Positions 59,027 through 64,000 of a DNA stretch of 64,000 bases are shown in pieces. The DNA comes from Thunnus maccoyii (Eukaryota > Chordata > Actinopteri > Scombriformes > Scombridae). Made by a program: the position numbers and the translations under genes. The notes beneath the pieces are model-generated. The model had not been told where the DNA came from. It made no database searches and was given only the letters and a program-made list of their open reading frames with translations. The stretch's first letter is position 1, and each line of letters opens with the position of its first letter. The stretch is from NCBI RefSeq assembly GCF_910596095.1, contig NC_056545.1, positions 2,278,001-2,342,000 of the forward strand. The letters run 5' to 3'.

Positions 59027-59776
59027 TGATTCTGAACCTCTGTTATTAATCAACCGCATAATGTCAATAAATAATTCAACTGTTCATGTTTCTAATTGTG
59101 GTGTAAAGTCAGAAAATTCATGTTTAATCTACAGTGAAATATTAGAACAACATGTAAATATGCTGAATAAACAACATACACAAGGATCAAGAGATTTAGT
59201 TAAAGGTACTGATTTCTCTTATTGCATATATATATATAAACAAAATATCTTTTAAAGTGTTTGTCTAAAGATTATTGTCCATTATAACATGTTTAATGCT
59301 GATTAATAAAGCTATTAAGGTGACAATGTCATTATGCTTTTGTTGATATTTTGTCTCATTTATTGATTTTATGATCAGTTATGGCTGCTGGTTTGGCTCC
59401 TGTGATTTTATTCATCAAAGCACATGTTGTACTTTCAGATCATGTTCAATTAAACACATTTAAAAAAAAGAAAAAACAATCAGTTGATGATTGTATTGTT
59501 ATTATTGTGTGTTTTATTGAAGCTGTTTTCTTACTTTTATGTATATATTAATTTCTCTCTGTGCAAAACTTAATGTATATTTAAAAAGTGAAAGCAAACA
59601 CCTTGCTAACATTGTAATTTATGCTCTGTATTTATTATTGCTGCTGCTGCTGCTGATGATGATGATTGTATTATTACTGTTATTGTTAATTATTAAGCTT
59701 TTGCACAGAAAAAATACATAAAGGTAAAGAGAAGAGTTTCAATAAAATACATAAAGTTTATTTAAAAAGTCAAAGC
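59027..59776. other. Non-genic AT-rich DNA
   Basis: Nothing recognised. Confidence 0.35.
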
Positions 59777-59863
59777 GAAGAAGGAGAAGAAGAAGAAGAA
59801 GAAGAAGAAGAAGAAGAAGAAGAAGAAGAAGAAGAAGAAGAAGAAAAAGAAGAGGAGGAGGAG
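59777..59863. repeat. Polypurine (GAA)n tract, 87 nt
   Basis: Only A and G on the plus strand, mostly GAA triplets, ending 62 bases before the TATA-like element of the first H4 gene. Confidence 0.95.
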
Positions 59864-59911
59864 CTGCTGAGTTTGGCGCCTCACAGCTAACCGCCGCCTG
59901 TCTTCTATTAC

Positions 59912-59933
59912 GTCCGCAGACACGCTTTATATA
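59912..59933 (+). promoter_or_regulatory. H4 promoter elements (GTCCG and TATA-like)
   Basis: GTCCG at 59912-59916 resembles the H4 subtype-specific element, followed by TTTATATA at 59926-59933. The same block, 'ttacgtccgcagacacgctt', precedes the second H4 gene. Confidence 0.65.
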
Positions 59934-59945
59934 CAGAAGCTCTGA

Positions 59946-60308
<363 letters not shown>

Positions 60309-60342
60309 ACCTGATCCTGATCCACTGAGACCAGAACACAAA

Positions 60343-60378
60343 GGCTCTTTTAAGAGCCGCCACCTCCTCTAAGAGCTG
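60343..60378 (+). promoter_or_regulatory. Histone 3'-end stem-loop and downstream element (H4 copy 1)
   Basis: GGCTCT TTTA AGAGCC at 60343-60358 forms the 6-bp stem with 4-nt loop that SLBP binds. AAGAGCTG at 60371-60378 is the U7-binding histone downstream element. Cleavage occurs between them, so the mRNA is not polyadenylated. Confidence 0.92.
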
Positions 60379-61434
60379 TCCTGATATCACTTATACACAC
60401 TAGCTTTACTGTAAAAGGTCACATTCAAAACGTTGTCCCGTTTTGGTATATAAGAACAATGTGTTTTTGTTAATACAGTCTCAAGGACTCCTGGTGGTCT
60501 TCAGATCCCAGTCTGAGTCTTCTAAACACTAGATAACTATGTTCTATTTATATAAACAAAACATACATGAACTTGTCACTGTAAAACGACTTGAATGTTT
60601 CCTGCAACTTGTGTTCCAGCTCAAAGATAAAGTTGTTTTAGCTTTAATGAGCTTACTGTGGTTTTTTTTTTTTTTTTTTTTTGTCATCATAAAATAAAAA
60701 CCACTGATACGTTAATGAACTGTAGCATAAAAGGAAAATACAAAAGAAAGTACATAGAAATCATATACAATACTAATAATTTACTTTAATACTTTCCATC
60801 ACTGAGAATAGACACTCATGTAATTTCAGCTCTATTGTCTGATGAAGCACCCTTTATAAAGGGTTTATAAGTATTGATTAATGATTAATAAATCATTTAT
60901 TAATAATTAATAAGCATAGTTTTTGGGTTGTGAAAAACACCTTTTTTTTCTAATAGTTTAAGAAGACACGTGTGATGTTCAGCCACTAGAGAGCGCTGCA
61001 GAGCATCCAGATGAGAATCCATTCAACACTTTATTAACATTTATAACTGCAGACTTTAATTGTTTTCATTAATGGTTTATTAAATATAACTGCAGACCTG
61101 GTGACTTAGAAAATGTGAAACATTTAACTCTTTAAAAACATTAATTATCACCTTAAAACCCTTATTTTTTACATAAATTAATGATAGTTGCTTAACTAGA
61201 GGATCTGAATATTTCCTCCCCCACTGCTTTCATCCTGTTTTATAACTTGAATGTTTTTCTGATATTCATAAAATACTCACATATATATATATATATATTA
61301 AAAATACCATATATACTGTATATTTATGTGATATTTTATACTAAGTGTATTAACTGGTCGGTCTTTACTGTATCCAGGGATACCAAACGTAACCACAGTG
61401 TGGCGCGTGCCCAGTTTCACTCTCCAGAAATCAG
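60379..61434. other. Spacer between H4 and H2B
   Basis: AT-rich, with a T-run near 60661 and a short AT dinucleotide run near 61281. No gene seen. Confidence 0.5.
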
Positions 61435-61486
61435 CCAATCCTGTGCGAGCAACAGCACAGCCTCATTTGCATGAACTGCATATAAA
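61435..61486 (+). promoter_or_regulatory. H2B promoter: CCAAT, octamer, TATA
   Basis: CCAAT at 61435-61439, the octamer ATTTGCAT at 61465-61472 and TATAAA at 61481-61486. This is the classic H2B arrangement, in which the octamer binds OCT1 to drive S-phase transcription. Confidence 0.85.
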
Positions 61487-61544
61487 CAAACCGTCCACAG
61501 CTCACTGACACTATCCGACCCAGGAGAAACAACCAGCCGCCATC

Positions 61545-61916
61545 ATGCCAGATCCCGTCAAAGCACCGAAGAAAGGCTCCAAGAAGGCCGTGTCCAAGAG
61601 CGTCTCCAAGACCGGCAAGAAGAAGAGAAAGACCCGCAAGGAGAGCTACGCCATCTACGTGTACAAGGTGCTGAAGCAGGTCCACCCCGACACCGGTATC
61701 TCCTCCAAGGCCATGGGTATCATGAACTCCTTTGTGGGGGACATCTTTGAGCGCATCGCCGGTGAGGCTTCCCGCCTTGCTCACTACAACAAGCGCTCCA
61801 CCATCACCTCCAGGGAGATCCAGACCGCCGTCCGCCTGCTGCTGCCTGGTGAGCTGGCCAAACACGCCGTGTCTGAGGGCACCAAGGCCGTCACCAAGTA
61901 CACCAGCTCCAAGTAA
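61545..61916 (+). CDS. Histone H2B, replication-dependent, intronless
   Basis: Core histone that pairs with H2A. 123 aa, ATG at 61545, TAA at 61914. The N-terminal tail starts [14 protein letters not shown]; the HBR-like basic motif KKKRKTRKE is at 25-33. The core includes [19 protein letters not shown] and [20 protein letters not shown], and the C-terminus is [17 protein letters not shown]. Residue 65 is Gly (FVGDIFER) where most vertebrate H2B has Asn. The start follows GCCGCCATC-type Kozak context. One intronless exon with a 3' stem-loop. Confidence 0.97.
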   Translation: MPDPVKAPKKGSKKAVSKSVSKTGKKKRKTRKESYAIYVYKVLKQVHPDTGISSKAMGIMNSFVGDIFERIAGEASRLAHYNKRSTITSREIQTAVRLLLPGELAKHAVSEGTKAVTKYTSSK

Positions 61917-61943
61917 ACCTGCTGTCTGTACCATCAACTCAAA

Positions 61944-61984
61944 GGTCCTTTTCAGGACCACCCACACCTTCACCTGAGAGCTTT
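61944..61984 (+). promoter_or_regulatory. Histone 3' stem-loop and downstream element (H2B)
   Basis: GGTCCT TTTC AGGACC at 61944-61959 forms a 6-bp stem with a 4-nt loop. GAGAGCTTT at 61976-61984 is a plausible purine-rich histone downstream element. Confidence 0.88.
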
Positions 61985-63269
61985 AGTCCTTTGATATGTT
62001 CTCATTTGTGTGCATGTATATAAAGGAAAAAGTGAAGCTACAAATATAAATAGGATACATTTATTGTCACAAATCAATATGTATGACATCAACTCCAGCA
62101 TTTTTATTTTATATCCTTTGTTTCCTCCAATATTATACTGGTTCACTCAGAATTTCCTTTTTTAATCAGTAAACTGTAATTGTCAATACAACAGTATATT
62201 GTGAACATTTTGCTCTTTTATACATGTAAAGTGAACATGAAGGTTTTAGTCTGTTCATTGAAAACCACCCAGGTGACGACTTCATGAAACTGGTTCAGAA
62301 ATCACTACCAGTATAAACCAGTCATCAAGACAAACTGGCTGCTTTGATGAATCTAAAAAACTGAAACATATTTTGGTTTGTTTACTTCCATATGTGATAT
62401 TTAATAGTTTAAGTGTTAAACCTGCTGTTTGTACCAACTCTTCATTTCTGTCACTATGTGGTTTCTTTTTTATTTACTTACTTGTTTGGTTTTGGTGAAG
62501 TTATTCCGTAGTGGTGAAATGAAATATAACACATCCATGAAATAATATAGTGTCAAATCATCGTTGGTTTGAATTGAAGCTGCTTTATTAACATGAATGA
62601 ATCTGTTTGTGCAGATCAGACCACGAGTCCTGATGCTGAACAGCGTGTGACCTTTCCAAAGGTCAAAAGTGTGTTTGTGTGTTTATAAAGGAGGATTTCT
62701 AACAACACTGAAGCTCATTTAGTTGTTTGTTTGGGACTAAAGAGCTGCAGGTGACTCCAGAGCCTCAGTCCAGGAGTGAAAGAGGTTTTCCTCCCGTTCA
62801 TACTGGATATTAAAATGATTATGAAGGGATCTTATGGGCATATTTCACTGTTCATTTGGCTCCTGACTGTTGTTCTAAGTAATAGTAATGACTGTCCTGA
62901 CGCCTCCTTTCTGCTGCTGATTCTTCATTATTTATTGATTTATCACAACAGTAAGTCTACATTACAATCAGTAAAACAGCTGGAATATATTTGAGCTCAG
63001 ATGAGCAGCTCTGCTTTAATAAAATAACCCACATTACAGGTTTACTGTTATGTTTGTATTAATCTGTATTATATAATATGATATGAGAGGAGCTGAGGGT
63101 TTGTGAAGTGTCAGGTTAACCCGCCAAATATCACAGAAAAACATACAAAATGGAGGAAAGGCGATCAGAAAGGACAAGATCAGCCTGCTTTGGGGAAAAA
63201 AATCTACGTAGGCGGAGCTGCTGAATCTTGTTCCGCCCAGCAAAGTTCGCGCCGCCTGTCCTCTCTTAC
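61985..63269. other. Spacer between H2B and second H4
   Basis: AT-rich, with a decayed family C fragment at about 62780-62880. No gene seen. Confidence 0.5.
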
Positions 63270-63291
63270 GTCCGCAGACACGCTTTATATT
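63270..63291 (+). promoter_or_regulatory. H4 promoter elements (second copy)
   Basis: GTCCG at 63270-63274 and TTTATATT at 63284-63291, in the same order and spacing as at 59912-59933. The flank further upstream differs from the first copy. Confidence 0.65.
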
Positions 63292-63303
63292 CAGAAGCTC
63301 TGA

Positions 63304-63666
<363 letters not shown>

Positions 63667-63700
63667 ACCTGATCCTGATCCACTGAGACCAGAACACAAA

Positions 63701-63736
63701 GGCTCTTTTAAGAGCCGCCACCTCCTCTAAGAGCTG
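63701..63736 (+). promoter_or_regulatory. Histone 3' stem-loop and downstream element (H4 copy 2)
   Basis: GGCTCT TTTA AGAGCC at 63701-63716 and AAGAGCTG at 63729-63736, identical to copy 1. Confidence 0.92.
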
Positions 63737-64000
63737 CCCTGATATTATTTAATAATACTCGAACTAAGAAACATTAATAGAAAAGGTTAAAACCCTGGAA
63801 AGGCAAATCCATTACTGGCTATTTATGTAACTTGAGATCTACTGTGCATATAGTAAATACCGAAAAACTACAAGAACATGTAATTCTTTTCCTGTGTAGC
63901 CTAATTTTCTCCCTTCCCTTGTTACTGAGTTGTAGTTAGACGGAGCTAAACTAGGGAATTTATTACGTAAAACCTGCCCAATTATATTTAAAAAGATGAT
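63737..64000. other. Window end, no gene seen
   Basis: AT-rich sequence after the second H4; the histone cluster may continue outside the window. Confidence 0.4.

Overview
The window looks like nuclear DNA of a teleost fish, probably a percomorph. The evidence is three intron-bearing vertebrate genes, a small replication-dependent histone cluster, very AT-rich intergenic DNA full of microsatellites, and many short DNA-transposon (MITE-like) families of the kind seen in ray-finned fish. Nothing bacterial or viral was seen.

Layout. (1) 1-403, plus strand: the last two coding exons of a gene I could not name, followed by about 7 kb of UTR/intergenic sequence. (2) 7493-13852, minus strand: a complete seven-exon taf9 (TFIID/SAGA subunit, 247 aa) that converges on gene 1. 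Its introns hold many small inverted-repeat elements and a 140-nt pure purine tract. (3) 13.9-34.5 kb: a repeat-rich intergenic region. It contains two near-identical, oppositely oriented copies of a composite element (an outer MITE carrying an inserted 332-bp hAT-like MITE and a 47-bp minisatellite), a second dispersed family with reverse-transcriptase debris, and a few less repetitive stretches that may be cis-regulatory. (4) 34485-44265, minus strand: a complete three-exon caudal-type homeobox gene, cdx1 (300 aa, cdx1b-like), with paired TCF/LEF-like sites about 0.5 kb upstream of its start codon. (5) 44.3-59.7 kb: gene-poor DNA with another composite element, a decayed LINE with recognisable reverse transcriptase, and an approximately 870-bp block present twice around a second LINE fragment. 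(6) 59.8-64 kb, plus strand: histone genes H4, H2B, H4, each with histone-type promoter elements and a 3' stem-loop; the cluster may continue past the window.

How the genes relate. taf9 serves general transcription, cdx1 serves posterior and gut patterning, and the histone genes serve S-phase chromatin assembly. They form no pathway and are neighbours only by chromosomal position. Both named genes lie on human chromosome 5 (TAF9 at 5q13, CDX1 at 5q32), which suggests a rearranged but conserved linkage group. The dominant feature is transposable-element structure: at least eight dispersed families, several of them palindromic and some nested. Exon boundaries of taf9 and cdx1 were placed by reading splice sites and checking that reading frames join. 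All homology statements rest on recognition of family sequence, not on a search.
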